From Paratinospora sagittata (Eukaryota > Streptophyta > Magnoliopsida > Ranunculales > Menispermaceae), in the NCBI GenBank assembly GCA_035771175.1, contig CM069592.1, positions 42,746,495 through 42,810,494 on the forward strand: a stretch of 64,000 nucleotides of DNA. Direction: 5' to 3'. The notes below the pieces were generated by a model. The model ran no database searches. It was not told the DNA's origin and saw only the letters and a program-made list of their open reading frames with translations. The position numbers were made by a program, and so were the translations under genes. Below, piece by piece: positions 1 to 11,736 of this stretch; positions within the stretch are counted from its first letter, which is position 1, and each line of letters begins with the position of its first letter.

Positions 1-745
1 AAATCTAAAATGGTTTGAGCTCTCTCTGGACCTTGCATATGTGGGAGCTTTGTGCACTTGGCTGTCCTTTTATGATACATGCAGGTTTGGTGCTTTGGTT
101 TAAGGCTGGAGTTGTTGAGTTGGGGTGTGCACTGGCTAGTTTAGGTCAGTTTTGACCAAAAAATTGAGCCGACCCAATGTCATCAGGTTACCAAAGCCTA
201 GAACCAAGACTGACCCAGTGAAATATTTAATTACATGACACTCAATCAAACTGATTGCTAGGTTGGATTGAGTTAATATCAAAGTAACAAATTCATCATA
301 AAAACTAAAAGAAAATAAGTATTATAAGTACGTAAGAAAGGTAAGGTGCATAACAATGGGTTAGGCTCTTAAAAACTTGAGTGAAGATGATGAGAAGGGG
401 TGAGGTGGGATTGGGGTTAAGATTGGGTGTACTCGATCTCTGACCTCGACATTTTGGGTGGTTATAGTTAATCACCTCAATAACCCTCCATAAGGGCAAT
501 AACTTGACCCAACCACACATTTTTTAATTGGATTGGTTGCGTTGCTTGGGTCATAGGGTTTGACACACATTCCTATTGGTAAGTGTAGGAGTTATATAAG
601 GAGCAATTCCAAAGTAATAAACAAAGACCTATTTGTGCCTAAATGGGATTTGTCATTGATTGGTTGTAGTAATATGTAATAGGGTCCATAAAAGCCTGTT
701 AAAGTTAATTCTTATAGGTATTCTAAATTTCCTATTTATTTTATT
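1..745. other. No gene recognised; probable intron of the RAD52-like gene
   Basis: AT-rich DNA without a convincing coding region. The pyrimidine/purine-skewed stretch around 130-560 (repeated ACCCAA / GGGTCA words) resembles transposon-derived sequence seen again near 5570-5720, but no ends or target duplications could be found. Because the only visible RAD52-like exon lies downstream at 11737 on the plus strand, this stretch may belong to a very long intron of that gene; this is inference only. Confidence 0.3.
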
Positions 746-1990
746 TATTTTTTTAGAAGAAACAAGATAATATTAATGAAATTGAAGAGTACAAAAGAAA
801 CTAAGCCATAGAATACCAAAAGTACTCCGGCACCACATGCAACACAACCTAACCAATTACAAGAGGAATGATCAATTCCTTAACCAATCTGAAAGGGAAG
901 AACCTCCATCCAACTTAGAGCACACCACCCAACTAGAAGCCACTTACTTTGAGGATTCCCAAACTACAAGAGCATCATTAGACCTATCCTCAAAGATTCG
1001 AAGGTTTTTCTCACCCTAAATGGACCAAATGGAAGCAAAAAAGGCCACTTCCCTGAAATCTTTTAATCTGCTAGTCACACTAACAATGTGATTGAGGGAG
1101 AAACACTCCTCACAATTAGAGGGTGTTGGGAAAAATACCCAAACCCTCCAATTTCACAGATTTAATAAAGAAAAGAATAATAGATATCAACACCCACAAG
1201 TCAAAGATATACGTGGAAAAACCCCAAAATAAGGGATAAAACCACAGGCAAAAGCAATCTATTCCACTATCAATTAACAAGTACTTCAGAGGAATTAAAC
1301 ACCTCAAGTACTTTTACACCAGATAGTATACAGATCTAAAACTTCGGTAAAGAAGAAGAAGAACAAAAAGTGAATAACCAAAATAAAACCAAAACTTAAA
1401 TTTCGTCACCCACACAAGCTCTAAATTTCACTCTCTTTCACAAAGCTTCTAAGGACCAAGCTTCACCGTCTTTTAGATCTCACTCACTAGTTGAGATTGA
1501 TAAATGAACAATGAGGGACCTCCTTTATATAGACTCTCCAACCACAATATTTAGAAACTGTGACCAACAATGATTCCTCATTCTAATATAACTACACCAA
1601 CATGGTTTACCTTATTATAGTACAACTAGATCATAAAACAACTATCCATATTTAGTAAGTACTAATTACTTTCTAAATACATGTTTCATGTTCTAATCCA
1701 ACAAGAAACCCATGTTTGAACCAAAACCCAAGAGAGGGGGCCTTTAATTTTCCGTTTGTGAAGAACTCCCACTTATTCCACATTGATCTAGCAAACGAGC
1801 ACTGGAAAAGCAAGTGGTCTATAGACTTTCCATCCTACAAACAAAGAACACAACAATGGGGGAAAAAAAGGTGGGCACAAGAAGCAGGATTGCAACACAT
1901 TGCAAGTTCTAATCTTTTCATGGGCAACTAGCTACCCCAACATCTTAATCTTAGGAGGGAAATGAGCTTTTCATATATCAGAGGCTAAAG
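746..1990 (-). mobile_element. Decayed L1-type LINE 3' end, interrupted by a solo LTR
   Basis: Read on the minus strand, the left edge is an A-rich tail preceded by the typical plant L1 3' end (CAATTTCATTAATATTATC). Upstream of it is a broken remnant of the region after the reverse transcriptase, with residues resembling the usual tail WxxCSKxDGGSSLSDWL. A related remnant lies at 39600-40190. The piece is split by the LTR at 1124-1703. It is full of stops and clearly dead. No target duplication was identified. Confidence 0.6.
1124..1703 (-). repeat. Solo LTR (copia-like), 580 bp
   Basis: The sequence starts TGTTGG and ends CCAACA. Read on the minus strand it contains a TATA-like CTATATAAAGG and a T-rich 3' part with the word GGGGTTTTTCCACG, as in many plant copia LTRs. 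It sits inside a LINE remnant, whose two halves continue on both sides. The flanking pentamers (GAGGG and AGAAA) do not match, so no target duplication can be claimed. Part of a related LTR occurs at 52444-52620 in the leader of the MULE. Confidence 0.6.
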
Positions 1991-2094
1991 GAAAGGGATG
2001 AAAAGATTGTCAATCGATTAAATATCAGAGGCTGATTTAATTATTTGTATGAATTTTTGGAAAGACCTAGAGTGTTGTGTTAATTCTAGAATTT

Positions 2095-3945
2095 TTGTTT
2101 TGAGAAGAGACAAAATATTATATTGCTAATAAGATAAGTACACAGGTGGATTGAGCATAAGAAATGCTCAAGATAAGGCCAATACAACACACCATAACAA
2201 CACCACACCTAAACCAAACAACGAAGAGATTACAGCATAGCATTCCAGTTCCTATGCCATTCTGTAAATGAGTAACCAACTCCTAACTTGGGAGAAGAAA
2301 TCCATCTAGCAGCAGCGACACTAGAGTCCTCCCAACAATTTTCAGCTCCCTTGAAAGCATTGTTAAAGATTCTATTATTTCTCTCTCCAGATAGACCAAA
2401 GAACACCTACTGAAATGATGCTCCCAATTTCCTTGCTTCTTCTACTCAAACCGACAAGATGATCAAAGACAAAGCAGTTTTCGACTGTAATAGGCCCAGA
2501 AAACTTTCCGGACAACAATATCTCCCATCTCCTCCAAACCTGAGCAGCAAATGAGCATCTAAAGAAAAGATGATCAACCGATTCACAATCTTGAACACAC
2601 ATAACACAGCAATGAGGTGAAAGGTAATTATGAGGCAGGCGTTTTTGTAATAAATCTTGGGTGCAAATTCTCTTGAGAGCCACAAGCCATCCAAACACTC
2701 TAATTCTATTTGGAATTGGAGCTCTCCAAATGTGAAGCCAAATGGTTGAGTTAGGAGGGTTATGGGGGTCAATGAGGTTATTAAAAAGGGGCATGCAAGA
2801 ATACTTGCCTGAAGTCTCAAGGGACCAAAGGAAAGAATCAGGCTCAGATGGTGATAAGTTTATGAAGTTGATTCTAGATAAGAAGGGGCCAATTTCAGAT
2901 TCCTCCCTAGCAGTGAGAAATCTAGGAAAGCGAAGGTTCCATGATGGATGATCAAGGGGGTGTGTGGGGTAATTTGTTAGGAAGGTCGTGATAGGAGCGT
3001 TGGGACAATTAACTAGGCGGAACAAGTGAGGAAAAGATTGGGCAAGGGGCTCATCTCCGCACCAGCAATCCTCCCAAAAGCAGATAGAATGACCATTTCC
3101 AACTTTGAGAGAAGGGGGAGGAATATGGGATAAAGGCTATAAATGTGCTTCCACGGGCTTCGAAAAGTAGCACGAGCAGCACTGCCAGATTCTGTTCCAG
3201 ACGTAGAGCACCCAAACTTACTTCGAATGATTTGAACCTATAAAGCATTGTCCTCCTTCCTAAACCTCCACAGCCATTTTGCATCCAAAACCTGATTTCT
3301 TGCTTTCAAATTCCCAATACCAAGGCCACCATGAACGGTAGGTTTTTGGATCTTATCCCAACTCACAAGATGAAAACCTCTACCACCATCCAACGCCTTC
3401 CAAAAGAAGGATTGCATCAGCTTTTCAAGTTTGTAGACCACCGATGATGGCATTTTAAACAACGACATGTAATAATTGGGCATAGCCATGAGCACAAGTC
3501 TTCCACCCCTTGATAAAGACACTCCTCTTCCAACCACTTAGCCTTTTTTCCCAGAACTCAGCTTTTAATGGGTTACTTCCCAAAGGGAGTCCAAGATAGG
3601 AGAGAGGCCAAGACCCTACATCACAACCAATCCTTCGAGCAAGAAGTGCAATGGTTGCATGATCCATATTGATGCCCACTAATTGACTTTTAGACCTTAA
3701 TTTTTAACCCTGAGATCTTGCAAAAACAGTGAAGAACCTCAACCAACCGCAACACATTCCAGTCGTTCCCATGGAGGAGGAATAGGGTATCATCCATATA
3801 TTGAAGGTGGGAGACTTCTACCCTATCCTTGCCAATGTAGAAACCACAAGCGATATCACATTGGGTAGCTTTTTGAACCAAACTTCCCAACACATCGGCA
3901 ACCAAAATGAACAGGAAAGGAAAACAATTAGACTAATATTTTATA
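2095..3945 (-). mobile_element. 5'-truncated L1-type LINE (reverse transcriptase and zf-RVT remnants)
   Basis: Minus-strand fragments in order: reverse transcriptase with the catalytic YMDDTLF motif (3690-3905); the stretch after the palm with SYLGLPLGSNP and KRLSGWKR (3455-3679); the block with LVSWDKIQKP and GGLGIGNLKARN (3238-3537); and a C-terminal zf-RVT region with a Cys/His cluster (2375-3025). The frames are broken between pieces, so the protein is dead. The 3' end near 2095 has the L1-type CTTATTAGCAATATAATATT word. The endonuclease half is missing. No clear target duplication was seen. Confidence 0.8.
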
Positions 3946-4394
3946 TTTCCAAATAATATAAGTAATATATGTCCAAGTTTGAGTACATATGATCATATGG
4001 CACTTTATGCCCAATTAGAATGCTATAAATGAAAAAGTAGATGTAGAAACCCAAGTGAAAAGATAAGTCAACATTAGAAGTCAATACATTTGGAACTCTT
4101 TAACTTCTCTAAAACGTATAACCCCTCTTAACTATGACCTAACCCAATCATCTTTTGGAAAAAATGATTCTGCAGATGATGATAATTGGGCATAAAATGA
4201 ATGGAGGATCTAGAATCGCATTTTCGACCAACAAAAATTAGGTTCACATTAAGGTTGAAAATGCAATAGTAGAAAGAGATGTGAAGTGTGACTACAGAAC
4301 CAACACTTGTTGATGTGAATGGACAAAAAGTTGCAAAGGAAGAAGTATCGTAAGACATGATGAGAAGCATTTTAGTCTAAGACCCATGAAGATT

Positions 4395-4614
4395 TTTCGA
4401 TTAATGAGTGGATCAGGAAGTGGGAGTGTTGTTTAGGTGTGCCGTGAGTTAGGTTGGAGGGATTGGTTGTTTGCTTTTGGCTTTTTTGTTGTTGTTCTGC
4501 TTTGTCTTTTGGTTTTGAGTACCTCTTGTACTCTCCTGTTGTTGTCTTTGTTGTTTGAACTGCATTATTAATACTATGTTTTGTTTACTCACAAAAAAAA
4601 AAAAAAAAAAAAAA
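4395..4614 (+). mobile_element. Very short L1-type LINE tail with target duplication
   Basis: The insertion begins in the last codons of the LINE protein (INEWIRKWECCLG), then 3' untranslated DNA ending TTATTAATACTATGTTTTG and a long A tail. It is flanked by ACCCATGAAGATT (4382-4394) and ACCCATAAAAATT (4615-4627), 11 of 13 identical, as expected for a target duplication that has aged. Confidence 0.7.
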
Positions 4615-4627
4615 ACCCATAAAAATT

Positions 4628-5811
4628 GAGATGTACCTAAGGGTATAGATAACGACAAACCTACAAAAGTGGTATTAGACATCGTTTGCGGCTATGTGGT
4701 GAGGTTCTGCTACAATTGCTCAACAATATTGCTGAAGTAGGGTTGGAGGAAGAAGACTCTCCAGAACCAATATATGATGTTGTAAGTGTTCTATTGCAGG
4801 ATCGCCGTCTTGGAACTTACTATTGTTGTTGTCTTCCCAATTTTGAGGTAGGTGGTTGTTGTGCTATGCTCTCCTCAATATAGGAGGGCACTAGGCTTTC
4901 CAATGACCCTTCAACTTGCTAAAACTTTATTCTTCAACTCCAACTGTTGTGTATTGCCCATTAGAAGAATTAGAAAGTGTAGAAGGATCGACCAAAACAG
5001 ATGGGGTTGAGGCTTACAGTGAATCTCCCCACCCAAAAGTTCACCATTAGCATATTCAACTGACAGTAGCATACTACATTGAAGCATAGTTCCTCGAAGC
5101 CTTTCAAAATCATGGCAAAATGCCATATAAAATTGAACTAGACATTGCTCCATTTTATGCATAATTATGATGCAAATGACCAATTTGAACTAATTATGCA
5201 AGGGCTAACTAGTCTTAAAAGGCCAAAAATAGTAGCGAAAATCCTGAAATACTCTTTGTTGAGTTGCATGCTTTAGATTTCAAATTTTCAACTAATATTG
5301 CCTTAGCAAAGTTGAATTGTGTGTACAACAATCTTCCAAATTATCCAAACCTTCGTAATGTCCTCATAGTTTGTCAACCTATTATCAATCTTCTCTAGTT
5401 TCTCTTAAAAAGAAAAAAAAGTTATTATCAATCTACTGCTCAATAGAGTTGTTGATCCATGTTATGATTTTGGAGTTGTTGGGCATCCAAAGTATTCAAT
5501 AGTTCCACGCATCTTTCAATTTTGAAATTTGTGGGGGTTTAATAAAGGAGCCAGTTAGGGCTGTAAGCCCAACCTGTTGACCCGCTCAACCTGACCGATC
5601 TGACCAAAAAAGGTCAGGTTAGGTCAGGTTTTCACCCATTTCTTGGGTCAATCGGGTCACAAAGTCAATGACCCGATAGGTCAGGTTTCAAACTTTAAAC
5701 CCGACCATAACCCAACCCACCGACAAATACTTATTTATCATATGCGTATATATATATATAGATCTAGATTTCCAATCCCAGTTCGCAACCTATGTTTTAT
5801 GGCTCCATGTG
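4628..5811. other. No recognisable gene
   Basis: Two short open frames (4686-4883 plus, 4911-5183 minus) have no recognisable domain and no supporting splice or start context. Around 5570-5720 the DNA carries repeated GGGTCA/TGACCC words, probably from an old transposon. Presumably intronic or intergenic DNA next to the copia insertion. Confidence 0.3.
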
Positions 5812-5816
5812 AAAGT

Positions 5817-5943
5817 TGTCAAAACATTTTTTTTCCATATAAAGAATAAAATCTAACAAATCTTTGCTATTTTCAAACATTTCCTAAACTAACGCTAATC
5901 TATTTTCAAACGTGATTGTCTACAATTACGGCTCACGCCAACA
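5817..5943 (-). repeat. 3' LTR of copia A (127 bp)
   Basis: Starts TGTCAAAACA and ends CCAACA. It is 62 bp shorter than its partner at 11218-11406. It lacks an approximately 29-bp segment next to an ATAT microrepeat and has one copy of a 33-bp unit that is doubled in the partner. Confidence 0.95.
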
Positions 5944-5950
5944 CTCCCCC

Positions 5951-8913
5951 TCAAGTTGATGCATAGAGGTCTCGCATGCCCAACTTGTCAAGTGAGTTGT
6001 AGAGGTCCTTGCTCGATACAGCTTTTGTAAGGATATCCGCCAATTGATCTTCAGATTTCACAAATGGAAACCTAATTGTTTTTGCTTCAAGATTTTCCTT
6101 GATGAAGTGTCGATCTACCTCCACATGTTTAGTACGATCATGTTGAATGGGATTATGGAAAATTGCAATTGCAGCTTTATTGTCACACAAAAGATCCACC
6201 TCAGAGGTAGGAGCAAACCCAATTTCAGTAAGTAGCTTTCTTAGCCAGAGGAGTTCACAAAGACCTTTAGCCATTCCCCTAAACTCAGCTTCAACACTTG
6301 ACAAAGCTACCACTTTTTGCTTCTTGCTTCTCCATGTTACAAGATTTCCTCCAACAAATGTAAAATATCCCGAGGTGGACTTTCTATCAGTGATATTACC
6401 TGCCCAATCTGCATCCGTATATCTATAAACCATCAACTGACTATTATGTTTTGAGAACATAAGCCCCTTGCTTGGAGATGACTTCAAGTATCGAAGTATT
6501 CGAATCACTGCTTCCATGTGGCTTTTACTTGGATTATGCATAAACTGACTTACAACACTCACAACGTATGCAATATCTGGACGAGTATGAGAGAGATAAA
6601 TGAGTTTACCAACTAATCTTTGGTATCTACCGTTATCTGTTGGTACTTGGTCTGGGTATTCTCTAAGTTTGTGATTCTGAACAATGGGGGTGTTTGCAGG
6701 TCTACACTCCAACATCCCTACTTCGGTTAGCAAGTCTAATATGTATTTCCGTTGAGAAAGAAATATACCTTGCTTAGACCTAGCAACTTCAATTCCCAAG
6801 AAATACTTGAGTCCTCCTAGATTCATCTCAAATTCAGTTGCTAATTTCTTTTGAAATAGAGAGATTTCTTCTTCATCATCTCCTGTAATAATCATGTCAT
6901 CTACATAGACTATCAGAGCCGTTACCTTACCCAACTGATCTTTCAAGAACAAAGTGTGATCAGAGTTACTTTGTTGGAAGCCATATTTCTTCATTGCCAA
7001 GCTAAGCCTTCCAAACCATGCTTGCGGTGATTGCTTCAGTCCGTACAATGCTCGCTGCAATTTACACACCACTCCATTATCTGAAAAAGCTATATAACCT
7101 GGAGGAATATCCATGTACACCTCTTCTTGAAGGTCACCGTTGAGAAATGCATTTTTCACATCAAATTGATGCAAAGGGACAATAACACTCTAACGGTATT
7201 CAACTTGGCTACAGGTGAGAAAGTCTCCTGGTAATCAACCCCATATGTCTGCGTATATCCCTTTGCTACTAGTCTCGCTTTGTACCGCTCAATAGATCCA
7301 TTTGTTTTGTGTTTAATGTAGAACACCCATTTGCATCCCACCGTCTGTTTTCCTTCAGGTAATGGAACAAGAGTCCATGTATCATTTTTTAGTAGTGCCT
7401 TCATTTCTTCCTCTATAGCTCGGGTCCATCTTGGATTTGCCAATGCCTCATGAACATTAGTAGGAATCTGACATGTGGAGAGTTCCTGTGCAAAATTCTT
7501 AAGAGGTTCAGATAGTTTCTCGGTGGATACATAGTTAGCAATCGGATACCTCGACCTTCTTTCTTCAATATCTGGAGAATATCTATTAGGTGGCTTGCCG
7601 CGATTATACCTAGGAGGTAAAACATATCCCACAGAATCATCTATGTCATTGATATGTAAGGGTGTAATAGTGGTACTTACCTCAGGATTATTCTCAGGAG
7701 AGGATTCAGCTGGCACTTCAGAGGAAGGGGATATAGGCTCGGTTTCAGATGTTGCATGCTCTGCATTCAAAAATACCTCAATTTCACAGTTCACATCGCC
7801 TGAGTTATCATTCGGCCCATCATGCTCATGCAGCTTCTCATTCTGATTCTGTTCCTCATGCTCATACGGCCCCTCAAGTCTGAACCAATCAAAATCATTT
7901 TGTGTCTCATGCTGGGACCATTTCAACTCTTCATTATGTATCTCCCCCTGAAGAGGAGAAGGAGGTGCCGTAAATGGAAAAAACATGTCAGTTTCCAAAA
8001 ATTGAACATCCATAGTCACATAGAGTTTTTGGGTAGTAGGATCGTAGCAACGGTACTCTTTTTGATGGATACCGTAGCCCAAAAACACACACCGACGTGC
8101 ACATGGATCAAGCTTACTGCGTTGGTTTTTGTGGAGATACACGTAGGTGACACACCCAAAGATACGAGGAGGAAGCATTAGCGCCGTAGGTATGGACACA
8201 TGAGCAGAAAGAGATTGAAGGGGTGTTTTAAGTGATAAAATCTTGGATGGCATTCGGTTGAGAAGATGGACGGCAGTTGAGACGGCATCGGTCCAAAAAC
8301 GTTTGGGCATATTGGCACCAAGAAGCAGAGCACGGGCAGTCTCCAGAATATGTCTATTCTTCCTCTCGGCGACACCGTTCTGTTGGGGTGTTTGTGAGCA
8401 TGAAGTTTCATGAATTAAACCATGGTGGGAAAAATAAGATTGAAGATCCTTATTAACATATTCGCCACCATTATCACAGCGGAGAACCTTCATGGTGGCA
8501 CCGTACTGAGTACCAACCATAGCATGAAATGTTTTAAAAACACCGAGAACTTCATCTTTGTGTTTTAGCAAGTAGAGTCATGTCATACGGGTACAATCAT
8601 CCACAAAAATAACAAACCAACGGAAGCCAGACATATTAGCAATGGGTGAGGGCCCCCATACATCAGAGTGAATTAATGCAAATGGAGTGTCACTTTTATT
8701 CATGCTTAATGGGTAAGTAGCGCGATGGCTCTTAGCCAAAACACAAGTATCACACTTCAAGTCAGAAGTCTGCAAATGCTTAAACAAATCAGGTAAAACA
8801 TGCTTCAAATACGGAAAAGATGGGTGTCCCAAGCGTCGATGCCATAACCACAATGTTGTTTCTTTATTGACATGCAGATTGTTCATGCTGTTGGCCTGGC
8901 CGATGTCATCCAC
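5951..8913 (-). pseudogene. Broken copia pol: integrase, reverse transcriptase, RNase H
   Basis: Three consecutive minus-strand pieces. 8578-8913 carries the GAG-pre-integrase motif (LWLWHRRLGHPS) and the integrase start (HSDVWGPSP). 7156-8571 carries the integrase core ([21 protein letters not shown]) and the reverse transcriptase N-terminus ([19 protein letters not shown]). 5951-7174 carries the catalytic YVDDMIITG and the RNase H part (DADWAGN, RKSTSGY). Breaks are a frameshift near 8925 in a G run that separates pol from gag, an in-frame TGA at about 8575-8577, and a deletion of roughly 25 nt near 7160-7175 that removes a few residues between LLSL and HQFDVKNAF. The conserved residues that remain look undamaged. 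Confidence 0.9.
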
Positions 8914-10379
8914 ATAATATAATCCCCCCTCTTAGTACCACGTCCAATTATCTCCTTGGTGAGAATATCCTGGATAAGACAAAAGTTTGGATAAATAAGT
9001 ACAACACATCCAAGGTCTGCAGTAAGCTGACTTATAGACAATAGTTTATGGGATAAAGACGGAACAAGTAAAGTATTGGATAAAGTGAGGGATGGAGATA
9101 AAGTCACAGAGCCAGCTCCAATGACTGGTGAGATAACACCATTGGCATTAGCTATGTTGGTGTGTCGTGGAAGAGAAGTTTGAGAGAAGTCCGAAGCAGC
9201 AAAAGTCATATGGTCCGTGGCCCCCGAGTCGAGAAGCCATGCCCTACAATCCGCATTTCTATGGGAGGTAAAAAGAGCAAGACCAGAGATACCTGAGTTT
9301 AAGTTGGGAGGAGCATCTGTGGACAATGCAGCCGATTGTATAAGAGAGAGATGAGATTCTGCACTAGCAACAACAGCTGTGCCTGAACGTCCACTAGTGC
9401 CGGTGCCATCAGGACGCTTACGGGCTTGAAGATCATGCCACCAATCAGGGTACCCATGCAACTTAAAGCAGTTTTCACGTGTGTGTTTTTGGTTGCCACA
9501 ATGAGAGCATTTTTTTCCCTCGGTAGAATGCCGGTGCTTGGCAGATTTACCATGGCCAGAGGTGCTTAACGAGAGAGCTTTCGACGCTAAGACAGCCCCC
9601 TGGGGCCCATCGGTGTCATGGGTAGTCATCACTTGTTGTCGAATAGCCTCCCGCTTAACATGCGCATAAGCCTGTTCAACCGTAGGAAATGGTTTTATCT
9701 GTAAAACATCAGCACGAATATTGTCTAGCCGATCATCAAGACCATCCAAAAAAACATAAACACGGTCTTCTTGGATGATCCGATTATAGTGTTGAATATC
9801 AACAGAACATTCCAAAGGATTTGGTCGGCGGAAATCAATTTCACGCCATAGACCCTGCAACGCTGTGTAATATTTTTCTAGCGAGCCCGCAGCTTGTTTC
9901 AGTCTACTCACTCGACGTCGAAGATCATACACCTGCGTTGTATCACTACCATCGAAGAAGGTAGTTGCAATAACATCCCAAACCGCTTTTGCCGTAGGAA
10001 AGCGAATAAAATTGCCAATTAAAGACGGATCCATGGAAGTAATTAACCAACCTTTAACAATAGCATTATCAGTGCGCCCCTTGCGAAAGGAAGGATCAGT
10101 TGATGGCGGCTGGGGAAAGTCGCCGTTAATGTACCCCAGTTTGTCCTTGCCCGAGATACACATCTCAACAACCTGGGACCACAGTGCATAGTTGGAACCG
10201 TCCAACTTAATGCCGATCTGAGCAGCGGATGTTTCAGTGGTGATGGTCGGGGTCCGAGTGTTATTCAAAACTTCAGTCATCCTTGTAGTCAATTCAAGGA
10301 TAGGATCAGAGAGATTGGACGCGTTGCCAGGAGTATTCTGGTCATCAAAATCCGCCATGGAAGGAAGTGTAGGGTGCAA
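8883..10379 (-). CDS. Copia gag and protease (498-aa open frame)
   Basis: An intact open frame starting at an ATG at 10379. Early residues form the copia gag region (KLDGSNYALWSQVV, UBN2-like), then a CCHC zinc knuckle (CSHCGNQKHTRENC) followed by the typical KLHGYPDWW, then the aspartic protease motif LLDSGATDHMT. It ends where a frameshift in a G run (about 8925) breaks the junction to the GAG-pre-integrase region. In an intact copia, gag and pol form one polyprotein. The ATG lies about 840 bp inside the 5' LTR, an unusually long leader. Confidence 0.9.
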   Translation of the reverse strand: MHPTLPSMADFDDQNTPGNASNLSDPILELTTRMTEVLNNTRTPTITTETSAAQIGIKLDGSNYALWSQVVEMCISGKDKLGYINGDFPQPPSTDPSFRKGRTDNAIVKGWLITSMDPSLIGNFIRFPTAKAVWDVIATTFFDGSDTTQVYDLRRRVSRLKQAAGSLEKYYTALQGLWREIDFRRPNPLECSVDIQHYNRIIQEDRVYVFLDGLDDRLDNIRADVLQIKPFPTVEQAYAHVKREAIRQQVMTTHDTDGPQGAVLASKALSLSTSGHGKSAKHRHSTEGKKCSHCGNQKHTRENCFKLHGYPDWWHDLQARKRPDGTGTSGRSGTAVVASAESHLSLIQSAALSTDAPPNLNSGISGLALFTSHRNADCRAWLLDSGATDHMTFAASDFSQTSLPRHTNIANANGVISPVIGAGSVTLSPSLTLSNTLLVPSLSHKLLSISQLTADLGCVVLIYPNFCLIQDILTKEIIGRGTKRGDYIMWMTSARPTA

Positions 10380-10689
10380 TACTCGGATCTGTGATTTTCC
10401 AACTGTTTTTTTTTTTTTTTAATCTCACCAAAATAACACAAAAAAAAGAATTATAAGGCAAAAAGGATTGGGTCGGGTCAGTCGGGTCATCAGGTACGGT
10501 CGGATTTGTTTGGTCATTACTTATTTATTTCCTTCACCAAACTGTAAATCCCAAGGCCCTAAAAAAAAACCTCTTTTGTGCTTATGATTTGGGTCTAATA
10601 GGGCACATAAGCAAAACTTTTTAATCACCTTTCTTGTTGTAAAAGAATTATTGATGGGCCCTTTGAAGGTCAAAAAAGCAAAAAGGAAC

Positions 10690-11217
10690 GAAATGCTTGC
10701 AGATTCCAAGAACAATAAGAAGAGAAAAAGGGGAAAACTCCGTTTCCTTCAACTGCTTTCCCTTCTCTGAAACTTATTCTCTTCTTCTTGTTGTTCAAGA
10801 TCTCTCTTCGATACATCCTCCATGGACCAGCAAATCACGGCGACCACAGCCTCCTCCGGCGCCAACAAACGGCGTCGAGACGACACCGACGGCGGCGAGT
10901 CCGACTCGCTCGACGGAAGCGGATCTGGATCCGCTACGACCTCCTTGATATCCTCGACGACACCGTCAGCGGCAAGAATCCGACTGCTATTCAGGTCGCT
11001 GCATCCGCCAGCACCGCCAATTTTCAACCTTATTCGGTGCGGTGTTCATGGCCGACGATCGCTCAAGATCGCGAGACAGATCGAGAGAGAGAGAGAGAGA
11101 GAAATGAGGGTTTCAGCGAGATCGCTCAAGATCGCGAGACAGATTAGCACGCCGGCGAGGAAAGACGGCACGCCGAGAGAATCGGCTCAGATGGTTCGTA
11201 ACCTGTCTCTGATACCA
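10690..11217 (+). other. GC-rich segment inside the copia A leader, host-exon-like in antisense
   Basis: Read on the plus strand, against the element, this stretch looks like the start of a plant gene. A TC-rich leader (CTTCTTCTTGTTGTTCAAG) leads to CATCCTCCATGG and an open frame beginning MDQQITATTASSG with KRRRDD and Ser/Gly-rich residues. I do not recognise the protein, and a second frame (YDLLDILDDTVSG) also looks protein-like. A 25-bp direct repeat with CTCAAGATCGCGAGACAG lies at 11057-11081 and 11120-11144 around a GA repeat. It is enclosed by the LTRs, so it travels with the element: either captured host DNA or ordinary leader. Confidence 0.4.
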
Positions 11218-11406
11218 TGTCAAAACATTTTTTTTCCATATCTTTTTTTATGTATTTCCATAGGTTATATAAAGAATAAAATCTAACAAATCTTTGCTAT
11301 TTTCAAATATTTTCTAAACTAACGCTAATCTATTTTCAAACGTTTCCTAAACTAACGCTAATCTATTTTCAAACGTGATTGTCTACAATTACGGCTCACG
11401 CCAACA
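11218..11406 (-). repeat. 5' LTR of copia A (189 bp)
   Basis: Same ends as the left LTR, followed by the AAAGT duplication. It contains a tandem duplication of about 33 bp around 11318-11380 and the longer TATA-containing segment. The primer-binding site starts directly inside it at 11217, reading leftward. Confidence 0.95.
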
Positions 11407-11736
11407 AAAGTTACCTCTTTTTAGTTCTAGGATCTCGTTGGTCTTAAAGCTTTGGGTCATAGTAGCATATAACTTGTCACTGCAGCCATTCCCAATCAAT
11501 GTTTTTTTGTGGTTGAACTCCTAGTCTCTTACATACATTGAGAGATGCTCACAGTGAAAACAACTGAATATGTCAGAAAGCAAAAGCAAAAGTGTGAAAC
11601 GACTTGCTGGTTGGATACGTATTTTTCTTGCTTTACCATGATCATGGGTGTCTCTACTTCCTCTTAAAATGCTGCCTTGAGGTTGTTATGATTAAACATG
11701 TCTGACTAGTAAATCAATTCTTCCTTTGCATGGCAG

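Larger units (their letters stand above)
5817..11406 (-). mobile_element. Nearly full-length Ty1/copia retrotransposon A
   Basis: Flanked by a perfect 5-bp target duplication AAAGT (5812-5816 and 11407-11411). Two short LTRs (TG...CA) bound it. Inside the right LTR, read on the minus strand, the primer-binding site TGGTATCAGAGAC matches the initiator-Met tRNA type. Inside the left LTR lies the polypurine tract CTTGAGGGGGAG. Gene order on the minus strand is gag, protease, integrase, reverse transcriptase, RNase H, as in copia elements. A frameshift, a stop codon and a small deletion break pol, so it is not autonomous now. It probably sits in an intron of the RAD52-like gene. Confidence 0.95.

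Noticed and set aside
4686..4883. Possible host exon (LCGEVLLQLLNNIAEVGLEE)
   Set aside because: No family recognised, no supporting splice structure or neighbours.
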